A stretch of DNA of 64,000 nucleotides from Mesorhizobium sangaii (GCF_014207355.1 NZ_JACHEF010000002.1:434001-498000); one strand, 5' to 3'; shown: positions 8,466-17,202, counted from the stretch's first letter. Translations and numbers: made by a program. The notes: generated by a model not told the origin, from the letters alone.

Positions 8466-8890
8466 ATGGCGCCAAACTCTCACGTTCTCTATGCCCGCGA
8501 GCCCGCGCTCGACATCGCCGAATTCCGCCGTGTGTTGGTGGAATCCGGCCTCGGCGAGACCCGGCCTGTCGATGACGACACTCGCCTGCAGGCGATGCTG
8601 ACGGGCGCCAACCTGGTGCTGACGGCGCGTCTCGATGTGGAGGGCAAGCCGCTGATCGGCGTTGCCCGCGCCCTCACCGACTTCTCCTGGGTCTGCTACA
8701 TCTCCGAGCTCGCCGTTTCCCAATCGGCGCAGGGGCTCGGCATCGGCAAAGGCCTGATGGACGAGGCAAGGCGGCAACTCGGACCGTCCGTCGCCTCAGC
8801 CTGATCTCGATGCCCGACGCCGTCGGCTTCTACGAACGCATCGGCATGACGCGCATGCCCGACGCCTTCTGGTTCTCCCGCAAGAGCTGA
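8466..8890 (+). pseudogene. GNAT acetyltransferase interrupted by a frameshift
   Basis: From ATG 8466 the frame reads [20 protein letters not shown] and continues through the acetyl-CoA loop [20 protein letters not shown], then stops at 8804. The missing C-terminus is found at once in another frame: LISMPDAVGFYERIGMTRMP, ending RKS and TGA at 8888-8890. The total length is 425 bases, two over a multiple of three, consistent with loss of one base near 8785. The rest of the fold looks intact, so this is a recent lesion or a sequencing error. The start lies 147 bp from the divergent leuD start. Confidence 0.8.
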
Positions 8891-8943
8891 CATTTTTTCC
8901 CCTTGCGATCCCATCCTGGCGCCAACGGCGTGAAATCTGCATC

Positions 8944-8972
8944 TTGACATGCAACCAAATGGTTGCATATTA
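8944..8972 (+). promoter_or_regulatory. Promoter with ArsR operator overlapping the -35/-10 spacer
   Basis: TTGACA at 8944-8949 is a perfect -35 box, and an AT-rich -10 region (ATATTA, 8967-8972) follows 17 bases later. Between and over them lies ATGCAACCAAATGGTTGCAT (8949-8968), a perfect 8-bp inverted repeat around AAAT. The gene directly downstream encodes an ArsR-type repressor, so autorepression by steric block is the natural reading. The transcription start is inferred. Confidence 0.75.
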
Positions 8973-8977
8973 AGGTC

Positions 8978-9295
8978 ATGAGCATGGATGCCGTCTTTCG
9001 CGCCTTGGCCGACCCGACACGCCGGCAATTGCTGGACAACCTCCATGCCCGGAACGGGCAGACGCTGAACGCGCTGTGCGCGGAGATGGACATGACACGC
9101 CAGGCGGTGACCAAGCACCTGGCGATCCTGGAGGAAGCCAACCTCGTCACCACGCTCCGCAAGGGACGCGAGAAAGAGCACTACCTCAACCCGGTTCCGA
9201 TCAACGAGATCGCCGAACGCTGGATCGGCAAGTTCGAGCGCCATCGGCTGGATGCATTGAGTGACCTGAAGAAACGCCTCGAAAGGGAAGACTGA
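8978..9295 (+). CDS. ArsR-family transcriptional regulator
   Basis: A 105-residue winged-helix repressor. It starts MSMDAVFRALADPTRRQLLD, the standard helix-1 signature of ArsR proteins, and the recognition helix region reads MDMTRQAVTKHLAILEEANL. No metal-binding cysteines are seen, which fits the non-metal subgroup linked to SRPBCC proteins. The ATG at 8978 follows AAGG; an upstream TTG at 8963 lies inside the operator and is unlikely. The stop overlaps the start of the next gene (TGATG), so the two are translationally coupled. It probably represses its own operon through the palindrome at 8949. Confidence 0.92.
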   Translation: MSMDAVFRALADPTRRQLLDNLHARNGQTLNALCAEMDMTRQAVTKHLAILEEANLVTTLRKGREKEHYLNPVPINEIAERWIGKFERHRLDALSDLKKRLERED

Positions 9296-9741
9296 TGAGC
9301 AACAGCTTCGTTTACGTGACCTACATCCGCACCACCCCCGAAAAACTCTGGGAGGCGCTGACCGACCCGGAGTTCAACCGGCAGTTCTTCCTCTGCTCCT
9401 ATCAGGAGAGCGAGTGGAAGGTCGGCTCCAGCTGGAAACTGATCTTCCCCGACGGCAGCGTCGCCGACAGCGGCGAGATCCTCGAAATCGACCCGCCGCG
9501 ACGCCTGGTCATCAAATGGCGCAATGAATGGATGCCGGAGGTCAAGGAAGACGGCTACACGCGCTGCACCTTCGCCATCGAACAGGACGGCGAGTTGATG
9601 AAGCTTGCCGTCACCCACGAGGCCGACGGCCCGCACCGGCTGATCCCGAATGTCACCAAGGGCTGGCCGCTGGTGCTGGCGAGCCTCAAGAGCCTGCTCG
9701 AGACCGGCAAGGGTTTCGAGCGTCCGCCATCGAAAGGGTGA
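9295..9741 (+). CDS. SRPBCC/AHSA1-domain protein
   Basis: A 148-residue helix-grip protein of the START/Bet v1-like superfamily. Seen are the N-terminal strand SNSFVYVTYIRTTPEKLWEA, the motif LTDPEFNRQFF, the GSSWKLIFPDG strand pair and a C-terminal helix KGWPLVLASLKSLLETG. Such domains bind hydrophobic ligands, and ones paired with ArsR repressors probably sense or handle a small molecule, but the ligand is unknown. Its ATG overlaps the arsR stop. A second SRPBCC gene follows 45 bp later, so the three genes form one operon. Confidence 0.9.
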   Translation: MSNSFVYVTYIRTTPEKLWEALTDPEFNRQFFLCSYQESEWKVGSSWKLIFPDGSVADSGEILEIDPPRRLVIKWRNEWMPEVKEDGYTRCTFAIEQDGELMKLAVTHEADGPHRLIPNVTKGWPLVLASLKSLLETGKGFERPPSKG

Positions 9742-9786
9742 AAGGCTCGTTTCGATACCGAAACCAAAACCGATGCGGAGGCACCG

Positions 9787-10278
9787 ATGATACACGTCCT
9801 CGGGGTACAGAGCATGACGAATGGCGAGACGATCATGGCGTCGGCCGAGATCGAAGCGCCTGTGGAACGCATGTTCCGCGCGCTGGTCACGAGAGAAATC
9901 GAGCAATGGTGGGGGTCCGCCGACACCTATCGCATGGCCGACTGGTCGGCCGACCTTCGCGTCGGCGGCCGCTGGACGGTTGCCGTCCGCACGGCCGACG
10001 GCAGGGACTTGCCGGCCGGCGGCGAATTCCTCGAGATCGAAGCGCCGCGCCGGATCGTGCAGACGCGAGCCTATGCCTGGGACCATCCGACGCTTGGCCG
10101 GCGGCAAACCACGGTCGCCTGGCTGCTTGAGCCGACCGCCAAGGGCACGCGCCTCACCATCTGCCATGGCGGCTTTGCCGGCCTGAGCGATGCGGCGGCC
10201 GAGCATGCCGAGGGTTGGGGCCGGGTGCTGGCCTGGCTGCAGGCGTATTTCGACGCTGACAGGCTGGTGGCGGCTTAG
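9787..10278 (+). CDS. SRPBCC-domain protein, second copy
   Basis: A 163-residue helix-grip protein related to its upstream neighbour but clearly diverged. Core features are SAEIEAPVERMFRALVTREI, QWWGSADTYRMADWS, DLRVGGRWTVAVRTADG and the closing helix GWGRVLAWLQAYFD. The start at 9787 follows GCGGAGG; an internal ATG at 9814 is an alternative. It belongs to the ArsR-controlled operon by orientation and spacing. The ligand is unknown. Confidence 0.88.
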   Translation: MIHVLGVQSMTNGETIMASAEIEAPVERMFRALVTREIEQWWGSADTYRMADWSADLRVGGRWTVAVRTADGRDLPAGGEFLEIEAPRRIVQTRAYAWDHPTLGRRQTTVAWLLEPTAKGTRLTICHGGFAGLSDAAAEHAEGWGRVLAWLQAYFDADRLVAA

Positions 10279-10289
10279 CCGAGCGTCTT

Positions 10290-10314
10290 CCCTTCTCCCC
10301 CTGTGGGAGAAGGG
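10290..10314. terminator. Hairpin between convergent genes
   Basis: CCCTTCTCCC (10290-10299) and GGGAGAAGGG (10305-10314) form a perfect 10-bp stem with a 5-base loop, placed between the stops of two convergent genes. There is no run of T on either side, so it is either a bidirectional terminator of the repeat-derived kind or part of a dispersed hairpin repeat. A second, weaker inverted pair (GAGAGGCC and GGCCTCTC) follows. Confidence 0.55.
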
Positions 10315-10335
10315 AGAGGCCGCGCCTGGCCTCTC

Positions 10336-11502
10336 TCAAATCACATTCAATTCCCTAAACGCCCGTCCTTCCGCAACCCGGCCATAGCCAAACGCCGAGC
10401 AATCCACCGTGCGGTAGCCGCCATGCACGATCAGCTCGGCCAGCGCCTTGCCGACGGCCGGCGCCTGCTGCAGGCCATGGCCGGAAAAGCCGTTGGCGAA
10501 CAGGAAATTCGTCACCTGCGGATGCGGGCCGATCACCGCATTCTGGTCGAGCGTGTTGTAGTCGTAGTGGCCGGCCCAGGCGCGGGTCGGCTTGATCGCC
10601 TCGAAGGCCGGAATGCGGGTGGCCAGCACCGGCCAGATCACCTCTTCGAACAGCGGCCAGTCGACATCGAAATCCTGGGGATCGGCGGGCCCGTCGCCCT
10701 CTTCCGGCTCGGCGCCGGCGGTGATGTAGACCGAGCCTTCCGGCCTGAGCCAGATGCCGCTAGGGTCGACCAGCAGCGGCATGTCGGCATATTTCTCGCG
10801 CGCCTCGAAGACGAAGACGTTGCGCTTGCGCGGCTCGACCGGCAGCGCCAGCCCGGCCATCGCAGCCACCATGCCGGCATTCGGTCCGGCGGCATTGATG
10901 ACGATGCCGGCCTCGAGTTTTTCCCCATTGTCGAGACTGACACTGGTCACACTCTGGCCCTGCCGCTCGATGCCGGTGACGTCAGCGGTGATGAAATCGA
11001 CCTTCTTCTCGCGCAGCGCCTTGCGGAACAGCATCAGCATCGCATGCGCGTCGAACCAGCCCTCGCCGGTCCGGCCATAGGCGCCGGCGGTAATGCCTTC
11101 GGCCGACAGCCAGGGGAAGCGACGCACCAAGGCGTCGGCATCCTCAAGCAGGATGTCGGCGCCCTCGGCGATCTGCGCCTGGTGATTGGCTTTCAGGATC
11201 GGCAGCCCGTTCTCGCCGGCGAGGATGAGATAGCCGCCTTCGTGGAAACCGATATCGGCGTCCGCGCCGAACTCATCCTTCAGCCGCCGGAACAGTTTCA
11301 GCGTGAACTGCGACAGGCGAATGTTTTCCGGGATCGAGAATTGCTGGCGGATCGAGGCGCAGGACAGCGTCGTCGCCGCATGCGCAAATTGCGGATCGCG
11401 CTCGACAAGCGCGATGGAGCCAGAAAACCCCTCCTCGCGCAGATAGTAGGCGATCGAGGATCCAACGATGGCCCCGCCGATGATGACGATGTCGTAGCGC
11501 AC
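10336..11502 (-). CDS. FAD-dependent oxidoreductase, DAO family
   Basis: A 388-residue flavoprotein of the D-amino-acid oxidase/sarcosine oxidase group, which oxidises a secondary or primary amine substrate. The Rossmann start VRYDIVIIGGAIVGSSIAYY carries the FAD-binding glycines, followed by LVERDPQ with the acidic residue for ribose. Later segments include GRTGEGWFDAHAMLMLFRKA, VINAAGPNAG, and the C-terminal FANGFSGHGLQQAPAVGKAL. The GTG at 11502 is chosen because it gives the usual N-terminus and follows GGAAAGGG. The substrate is unknown. The histidine kinase gene upstream is only 40 bp away on the same strand. Confidence 0.88.
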   Translation of the reverse strand: MRYDIVIIGGAIVGSSIAYYLREEGFSGSIALVERDPQFAHAATTLSCASIRQQFSIPENIRLSQFTLKLFRRLKDEFGADADIGFHEGGYLILAGENGLPILKANHQAQIAEGADILLEDADALVRRFPWLSAEGITAGAYGRTGEGWFDAHAMLMLFRKALREKKVDFITADVTGIERQGQSVTSVSLDNGEKLEAGIVINAAGPNAGMVAAMAGLALPVEPRKRNVFVFEAREKYADMPLLVDPSGIWLRPEGSVYITAGAEPEEGDGPADPQDFDVDWPLFEEVIWPVLATRIPAFEAIKPTRAWAGHYDYNTLDQNAVIGPHPQVTNFLFANGFSGHGLQQAPAVGKALAELIVHGGYRTVDCSAFGYGRVAEGRAFRELNVI

Positions 11503-11542
11503 GCTTTTTATGCCCTTTCCGGTTCGAGCCGCTGATCGAGAG

Positions 11543-13144
11543 TCACGCGGTTGGCAAGATAATCTCGAAGCGCGTGCCGCGTTCGGAGTCAACCGGCCGG
11601 ATCATACCATCATGCGCTTTCAGGAGGGCCAGCACGATGCCGAGGCCCATTCCGGTGCCGCCGGAATCGCGGCGCGTGGTGAAGAATGGTTCGAAGATGC
11701 GCGCCCGGTTGCTCGGCGAAATGCCGGCGCCGTCGTCGCTGACCAGGATGGTCGCCTTGCCGGCGGTATTCGCCGCCGTGACCAAAACCTGCGTCGCGCC
11801 ATGCCTTGCCGAATTGTCGATGAGATTGGCAAGCACGATTGCCGCGTTCTCGGCCGATATGCGCAAACCGATCTCGCCGCCGGCCTCGAGGCGAACCGCC
11901 AGCCTGTTGTCGACGGGCAGCAGGGCCAGCACTGCACCAATCGAGGTGCTTTCGCCGCTCGGTGCGAGGTTTTCGGCCCGCGCCAGGTCGAGCAGGCGGC
12001 GCACCAGCAGGTTGAGCCGCCCCGCATCGGTGACGATGTTGTTGGAGAAGCGCCGCCGCTCGGCCTCGTCCATCGCCGACCCGGAATCGCGCAGCAGCTC
12101 GGCCGCGCCCTGGATCGCCGTCAGCGGCGATTTGAGCTCATGCGAGACATGGGTGGCAAAGGTCTGGATCGAGTCCGATCGCGCCTGCAGTTTTTCGGCC
12201 ATGTCGAGGAAGGCGGCGGAAAGCTCCGCCATCTCGTAGGTGCCGTGGTGATCGAGCGGCTTGATGGCCTGGCGGTCGCCGGCGGCGATGCGCTGGGTGC
12301 GGTCGATCAGCGCATAGATCGGCCGGCTGACGGTGCGCAGGAAGACCAGGCCGATGAGCAGCGTGCCGCCGAGGATGGCGATTGCCGCCAGGGTGACCTT
12401 GCCGCGCTCGCCATAGAGATGCTTGACGATGTTGTTGGGGGTCCGCGACACATAGACCACACCGGCGACCTGCCCAGCGACGGCCACCGGCAGGGCGACG
12501 AAGACACGCACCTTGGTGCCGCGGCTGACCGAATAGAGCGGTGGCGCAGGCTGGTCGGGAATGCGCAGCCTGAGCGCGCTGGCATAGCGGCCGGCAAGGG
12601 CCTCGCGCACCTCTTCGACCCCGCCAAGCGACTGCCCGACCTCGCCACGTCCGGCAATGACGACGCCGGTGGGATCGAGCAGCCGGAAGCCGGCCAGCGT
12701 GGTTTGCTGCGTGGCGTCGAGAATGCCGGACAGCCGCGCGCCGATCGCGGCAAAGGCGGGATCGATGATGGCAGGCATCGCCGCTGGCCGCGTTGGCAGC
12801 ACGGTGTCGGAAGCGAGATCGAGCTGCGGCTCGATCGGCCTGTACGGAGGGTCCGGATCGACGCTGCGACTCGCATCCGCGCTTGCCCGCGGCATCGGCG
12901 CGCCGAGTTTTTCCGTCGGGATTCCGGCATCGCGCACGTCCTGCGCATAGATGGCGGCGATGGCGGCACCTTGCGCGATGAGTTCGGCCTCGGTTTGGCG
13001 GATCAGCTGGTTCTCGTAGAGCCGGAAGAAGAACAGGCCGACCAGCGGCAAGGCCATCACCAGGATCAGGATGGCAACGACGACCGTGGCAAGGCGCGGC
13101 CGCCATTTGCGGCCGATCCATTTGCTGGAGGCCGTCAGCCGCAT
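11543..13144 (-). CDS. Membrane sensor histidine kinase
   Basis: A 533-residue sensor kinase. A membrane helix at about residues 20-40 is followed by a periplasmic sensor region of over 200 residues, a second helix near 253-270, a HAMP linker (VSRPIYALIDRTQRIAAGD), the phosphorylated His335 in THVSHELKSPLTA, and an ATPase domain with NLIDNSARHG and the glycine-rich GTGMGLGIVLALL. The ATG at 13144 overlaps the end of the response regulator gene by 10 bp, so the pair is coupled. Overall form resembles CreC-type kinases. The signal sensed is unknown. Confidence 0.9.
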   Translation of the reverse strand: MRLTASSKWIGRKWRPRLATVVVAILILVMALPLVGLFFFRLYENQLIRQTEAELIAQGAAIAAIYAQDVRDAGIPTEKLGAPMPRASADASRSVDPDPPYRPIEPQLDLASDTVLPTRPAAMPAIIDPAFAAIGARLSGILDATQQTTLAGFRLLDPTGVVIAGRGEVGQSLGGVEEVREALAGRYASALRLRIPDQPAPPLYSVSRGTKVRVFVALPVAVAGQVAGVVYVSRTPNNIVKHLYGERGKVTLAAIAILGGTLLIGLVFLRTVSRPIYALIDRTQRIAAGDRQAIKPLDHHGTYEMAELSAAFLDMAEKLQARSDSIQTFATHVSHELKSPLTAIQGAAELLRDSGSAMDEAERRRFSNNIVTDAGRLNLLVRRLLDLARAENLAPSGESTSIGAVLALLPVDNRLAVRLEAGGEIGLRISAENAAIVLANLIDNSARHGATQVLVTAANTAGKATILVSDDGAGISPSNRARIFEPFFTTRRDSGGTGMGLGIVLALLKAHDGMIRPVDSERGTRFEIILPTA

Positions 13145-13827
13145 CGGCCGAGCCGGAAGCCGACGCCATGCACGGTCTCGATGGCATCCAGGCAACCCGC
13201 CGCCGCCAGCTTGGCGCGGATGTTGCGGATATGGCTGTCGACCGTGCGGCCGGCGACATGAATGTTGGCGGCATAGGCGTTTGCCATCACCGCGTCGCGG
13301 TCGAGCACATGTGTCGGCCGCGCCAAAAACCCCTTCAGGATCGAGAACTCGATCCCGGTCAGGGCTAGCGGCTTGCCGTCGAAGCTGGCGGCGTGGCTGG
13401 CCGGCGCCAGAGCGAGCTTGCCATGCGCGAACTGCCTGTCGTCGGCCGGTTCGGGCGGCACCGGGCGGGCGCGCCGCAGGATGACGTTGACGCGGGCGAC
13501 GAGCTCGCGCGGGCTGAACGGTTTGGTCACATAGTCGTCGCCGCCCATTTCGAGCCCGAGGATGCGGTCGATCTCCTCGTCGCGCGCGGACAGGAACAGC
13601 ACCGGCACGTCGGATGTGTGCCGCAGCCGCCGGCAGACCTCCAGCCCGTCCATCTCCGGCATGCCGATGTCGAGCACGACGAGATCCGGCGCCCGGCGTC
13701 CGATCTCCTGCAAGGCGGCGGCGCCGTCGGCCACCCCAAGCGTTTTCATGCCGGCCTTTTCCAGCGCGAAGCAGATCACCTCGCGGATATGCGGGTCATC
13801 GTCGGCGACGAGGATGTGATGCGGCAT
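13135..13827 (-). CDS. OmpR-family response regulator
   Basis: A 230-residue two-domain regulator. The receiver has the acidic pair DDD near residues 9-11, the phospho-acceptor Asp53 in VVLDIGMPEMDG and Lys102 in VTKPFSPREL. The C-terminal half is a winged helix (LTGIEFSILKGFLARP, ending RTVDSHIRNIRAKLAAAG). It is presumably phosphorylated by the kinase encoded directly downstream, whose start overlaps this stop. Three bases separate this gene from the DUF4173 gene upstream, so all three are one operon. Target promoters are unknown. Confidence 0.93.
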   Translation of the reverse strand: MPHHILVADDDPHIREVICFALEKAGMKTLGVADGAAALQEIGRRAPDLVVLDIGMPEMDGLEVCRRLRHTSDVPVLFLSARDEEIDRILGLEMGGDDYVTKPFSPRELVARVNVILRRARPVPPEPADDRQFAHGKLALAPASHAASFDGKPLALTGIEFSILKGFLARPTHVLDRDAVMANAYAANIHVAGRTVDSHIRNIRAKLAAAGCLDAIETVHGVGFRLGRCG

Positions 13828-13830
13828 CGG

Positions 13831-15378
13831 TCAGCGGCCCGGCAAGGAAGGTTGCGAAGGCTGAGGAAGCACGAGCGACCCCTTGCTGTCGAGATAGCGA
13901 AGCAGGCGCCAGTCGCGAAAGCTCCAGGCCCGCCAGTTTTCCTGAACGGTGCGATACCAGTCTTCGTCGCTGCCGCGCCGCCCTGCCAGTTCGCGGAAGA
14001 CCGAATTGTTAGCGGCTCGACTCTGATGATCGAGGAAGCGATCCAGCGCCGGAAACGCGCCCGGACCGAGCGAGCGCAGATACCAGGCATCGAGCGAAAT
14101 GCCCTGGCCGGTCATTTCGAGGGAGTGGTCGACATTGTAGTTGGCGATCAGCGCGGCAAAGTTGATGAAACAGCAGGCATAAAGCGTCAGGGATAACGTC
14201 AGAAGATTGGCGGAGAACAGCCATTCATTGGATTTTCCCAGCGCGATGCGGGCGATGATCAGCGCAAGACCTGATGCCACCAGCCCCATCCAGACGAAGG
14301 CCGCGATGCGCCAGTAGGTCAGCGCGTAGATGCCGACATAGAGATCGAGCCGCAGGATCGACGAGATGACCAGCATGATGTTCTGCGCCACCCAGGCATA
14401 GACCAGCCGGCGGATAAGCGGATCCCCCGATGTTTCGCTTCCCGGCCTGAGCGCCGCCAGCACAAAGCCGGCGGCAAGCAGTGCGGTGACGATCAGAGGA
14501 TAGGCGCCGCGATGCGCATAGGCGGCGTAGCTCAAGCCGTCGGGAAGGGCGACCCCACCCCACAGATAGGTGGCATCGAGCCCGGTCTGCAGCGCGAACA
14601 GCACGTTGAAGACGATCAAGGCGCGCAGTATGGCTGCCTTGCCGAACACGATGTCCTCGACGACGTGCCTTTGCGGATTGGTCGCCGGTTGAGCACCGGC
14701 AAGGGGATTGTTTGGCCGGGAGCCGCGCTGCCGAAAGCGCGGCAGGCGTGGCCGCAGAAAGGCCCAGACACAGGCCAGCACGAACAGCCAGAAGGCAATC
14801 CGCGTGATTTGGATGAGATCGAGCAGCTTCAGAAGGTCGATCAGCGACAGCCAGTATTCAATGACGGGATTGGCGGCGCCGAACAGCGCCAGGAAGACGG
14901 CGCCCAGCGTCAGCGGCATCACCCAGACGGCGATCGCCGCCAGCCGGATGCGGCGCCGGCCGAACCGGCGCGCCGCCCTGCGCCAGCGGATGAAGTCACC
15001 AACAAACCGGAACGGCGCCGCCAGCCCGAACAGTGCGATCTGGCCGGAAATGCGGGCCAGGCTGTGCCGCAGCCGGCCGCTCAGCGAAAGCGCGAACACG
15101 GCCAGCGCCGCAAGCGCGATCGATACCGACAGCGCGCTGACATTTTCGGCGAGCGGCAGCAGCGCGACAAGCAGCGCGGTGGGCTTGATCCACAGCCTGC
15201 GGTCACTGAAGGCAGCGGGATGCACGGCCACCACCGCGGCGGCAATCAGGATGGCGAACAGGAAAACCGTGATGCCGGCGGGCTGGCCGTAGAACAGAAA
15301 ATCCGCCAGCACGACCAGCAGCACGGCAACACCGAAGCGGCCGCAATAGCTCGGCGCGGCAGAGACGAACGCTGTCAT
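13831..15378 (-). CDS. DUF4173-type polytopic membrane protein
   Basis: A 515-residue inner-membrane protein with about ten or more hydrophobic segments. Typical pieces are VLLVVLADFLFYGQPAG near the N-terminus, a basic cytoplasmic stretch WRRAARRFGRRRIRLA, and ATYLWGGVALPDGLSYAAYA, which is the most conserved part of DUF4173 proteins. The C-terminal region is soluble and contains NYNVDHSLEMTGQG and WRAWSFRDWRLLRYLDS. The start at 15378 gives a short N-terminal tail before the first helix. It heads the operon with the two-component pair, so it may be its sensory partner or output. No biochemical function is known to me. Confidence 0.8.
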   Translation of the reverse strand: MTAFVSAAPSYCGRFGVAVLLVVLADFLFYGQPAGITVFLFAILIAAAVVAVHPAAFSDRRLWIKPTALLVALLPLAENVSALSVSIALAALAVFALSLSGRLRHSLARISGQIALFGLAAPFRFVGDFIRWRRAARRFGRRRIRLAAIAVWVMPLTLGAVFLALFGAANPVIEYWLSLIDLLKLLDLIQITRIAFWLFVLACVWAFLRPRLPRFRQRGSRPNNPLAGAQPATNPQRHVVEDIVFGKAAILRALIVFNVLFALQTGLDATYLWGGVALPDGLSYAAYAHRGAYPLIVTALLAAGFVLAALRPGSETSGDPLIRRLVYAWVAQNIMLVISSILRLDLYVGIYALTYWRIAAFVWMGLVASGLALIIARIALGKSNEWLFSANLLTLSLTLYACCFINFAALIANYNVDHSLEMTGQGISLDAWYLRSLGPGAFPALDRFLDHQSRAANNSVFRELAGRRGSDEDWYRTVQENWRAWSFRDWRLLRYLDSKGSLVLPQPSQPSLPGR

Positions 15379-15672
15379 GACCTGGCCCTGCTGACGGCTT
15401 CCAGCCGGACTGTCGGCGGGCACTTGCGGGCAAAAGGGATGAGGATCGCCACGGGGTTCGCGCGCGGAGGATCGACCAGCCACCAGCCTTCGCTGCGCAA
15501 CCGGTAAGGAAGGGACCAACGGGGTTTTGCTCGGTTCTGCATGCCGCCTGTCTCGCAGGCCGGCAGGGAGATGGCGGGGCGGATCGGAGGAGGTTTTCCG
15601 CAAGCCTGTGCAGTTTTCGTGCAGGGCTGGAGACGACTTGCCTCGACAATCCACAGACGGCATAGATCAGCC

Positions 15673-16563
15673 ATGGAAACCTATCGCCCGCGCCGCTCGG
15701 TGCTCTACATCCCGGCCTCCAACGACAAGGCGCTGGCCAAGATCCCCCAGCTTGCTTGCGATGCCGTCATCGTCGACCTGGAAGATGGCGTCGCCCCGGC
15801 CGACAAGATCGCCGTGCGTGAAAAACTGGCCGGCATCTTCGCCAACCGCCCCGTTGCCAACCACTTTGGCCGGCGCTGCGAGATGGTGGTGCGCATCAAT
15901 GCGCTGGCCAGCGAATGGGGCGCCGACGACCTGCTGGCCGTCGCAAGCTGCGAGCCCGACGGCATCCTGTTGCCCAAGGTCGACACGCCGCGCGACTTGC
16001 TCGAGGCCGGCGATGTGCTTGACGACAATTTTGCCCCCGACGGCGTGAAACTATGGGCGATGATCGAGACGCCCAAGGCGCTGCTCAACATCGGCCCCAT
16101 TGCCGAACTTGGCCGCGATCCGGCTTCGCGGCTGGCTTGTTTCGTTGCCGGAACGAACGATCTGCTCAACGGCACCGGCGTGATGGCGACGCCCGACCGG
16201 CGCTATCTCGTGCCGTGGCTGATGCAGATGGTGCTGGCCGCGCGGGCCGGCGGCCTCGATATACTCGACGGCGTCTCCAACGATTTCCGCGACCTCGACG
16301 CCTTCGCCCACGAATGCACGGAAGCGGCGGCCATGGGGTTCGACGGCAAGAGCCTCATCCATCCGGCCCAGATCGAAGCGGCGAACCTGGCGTTCGCGCC
16401 TTCCATTGGAGCCGTGGCCGAGGCACGCCTGGTGAAGGATGCCTTTGCGCTTCCGGAAAATGCTGGCAAGGGCGTGATTGCGCTGAATGGAAAAATGGTC
16501 GAGAGGCTGCACCTGGCACAAGCTGAAAAACTGCTGGCGAAGGCGGCGGCCATCGGCGCATGA
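15673..16563 (+). CDS. HpcH/HpaI aldolase / CitE-like lyase
   Basis: A 296-residue TIM-barrel protein of the citrate lyase beta-subunit family, which cleaves or forms CoA thioesters such as malyl- or citramalyl-CoA. Diagnostic segments are RRSVLYIPASNDKALAK, DAVIVDLEDGVAPADK with the metal-linked acidic residues, MVVRINALASEWGADDL, LWAMIETPKALLNIGPIAEL, and GFDGKSLIHPAQIEAANLAF. No alpha or gamma citrate lyase subunits are nearby, so this is a stand-alone CitE-like enzyme. The exact substrate cannot be told. It diverges from the DUF4173 gene across a 294-bp gap in which I see no gene. Confidence 0.9.
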   Translation: METYRPRRSVLYIPASNDKALAKIPQLACDAVIVDLEDGVAPADKIAVREKLAGIFANRPVANHFGRRCEMVVRINALASEWGADDLLAVASCEPDGILLPKVDTPRDLLEAGDVLDDNFAPDGVKLWAMIETPKALLNIGPIAELGRDPASRLACFVAGTNDLLNGTGVMATPDRRYLVPWLMQMVLAARAGGLDILDGVSNDFRDLDAFAHECTEAAAMGFDGKSLIHPAQIEAANLAFAPSIGAVAEARLVKDAFALPENAGKGVIALNGKMVERLHLAQAEKLLAKAAAIGA

Positions 16564-16614
16564 TATCAGCCCTATGCTCGCGGGCTATGGGCACTCACGA
16601 CAGGAATTTGACGG

Positions 16615-16821
16615 ATGAAACTCTACCGCTTTCTCACTGGCCCTGACGATGCCAGCTTCTGCCACAAGGTGACTGCGGCGCTGAACAAGGGCTGGCACCT
16701 GTTCGGCTCTCCGACCTATGCCTTCGACAAGAAGGCCAAGACGATGCGCTGCGGCCAGGCCGTGGTCAAGGATGTCGACGGTCAGGAATACGGGCCGGAC
16801 ACCAAGCTGAGTGATTGGTAG
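16615..16821 (+). CDS. DUF1737-domain protein
   Basis: A 68-residue protein starting MKLYRFLTGPDDASFCHKVT and with LNKGWHLFGSPTYAFD, the hallmark of DUF1737. Length fits the family. Function is unknown. It lies 51 bp after the CitE-like gene on the same strand and may be co-transcribed. Confidence 0.85.
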   Translation: MKLYRFLTGPDDASFCHKVTAALNKGWHLFGSPTYAFDKKAKTMRCGQAVVKDVDGQEYGPDTKLSDW

Positions 16822-16840
16822 GCTTAAAGCTCCGGCGCAG

Positions 16841-16906
16841 GGTGTGTTGAGATTCAGGTCAGGCCGAGCCATTTGCAGGCCGGTATCACCTCAATATCAG
16901 CACACC
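16841..16906. repeat. Family A palindromic repeat, short form (copy A2)
   Basis: A 66-bp element with ends GGTGTGTTGAGATTCAGGT (left) and the complement of GGTGTGCTGATATTGAGGT (right), plus interior GTCAGGCCG and TTTGCAGGCCGG shared with copy A1. It lacks the purine-rich central module of A1. The right end directly abuts the TAA stop codon of the minus-strand antitoxin gene (16907-16909). Confidence 0.82.
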
Positions 16907-17194
16907 TTAGGCAGCCTCGCCAATATCAAGCCGCACGGTAAGTCCGGCCAGTGCAGCAAGGTTGATCAACGTGTCCAGACTGAAATTCGCTATCCTGCCC
17001 CGCAGTAGGTCGCTCAGGCGTGGCTGGGTAATCCCAAGCCGGTTGGCTGCTTCGGCCTGCGTAACGTCCCAGCTCCGCACCCGCTGTTCAATCGCGATCA
17101 GCAAGTTGGAGCGCATGGTCATGTTCGCGGACTCGGCCGGAGTATCTTCCAGCGCATCCCACACGTTTTCAAAACTCTGACGGTCCACCGTCAT
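16907..17194 (-). CDS. XRE-family antitoxin-like regulator (HigA-like)
   Basis: A 95-residue helix-turn-helix protein of the type II antitoxin kind. The HTH reads VTQAEAANRLGITQPRLSDL, followed by LRGRIANFSLDTLINLAALA, which is typical of HigA/MqsA-like XRE antitoxins encoded after a HigB-type toxin. It starts MTVDRQSFENVWDALEDTPA. The gene lies 8 bp after the end of a broken toxin gene on the same strand. With the toxin apparently inactive it may persist as a plain repressor. A family A repeat touches its stop codon. Confidence 0.85.
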   Translation of the reverse strand: MTVDRQSFENVWDALEDTPAESANMTMRSNLLIAIEQRVRSWDVTQAEAANRLGITQPRLSDLLRGRIANFSLDTLINLAALAGLTVRLDIGEAA

Positions 17195-17202
17195 ACCTCC
17201 AC

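Noticed and set aside
6510..8804. Plus-strand open frame of 764 codons
   Set aside because: It is antisense to the Ivy-like paralogue and leuD and merely joins the frame of the real acetyltransferase (from 8466).
10303..11535. Plus-strand open frame of 410 codons
   Set aside because: Antisense shadow of the FAD oxidoreductase gene, which has clear motifs.
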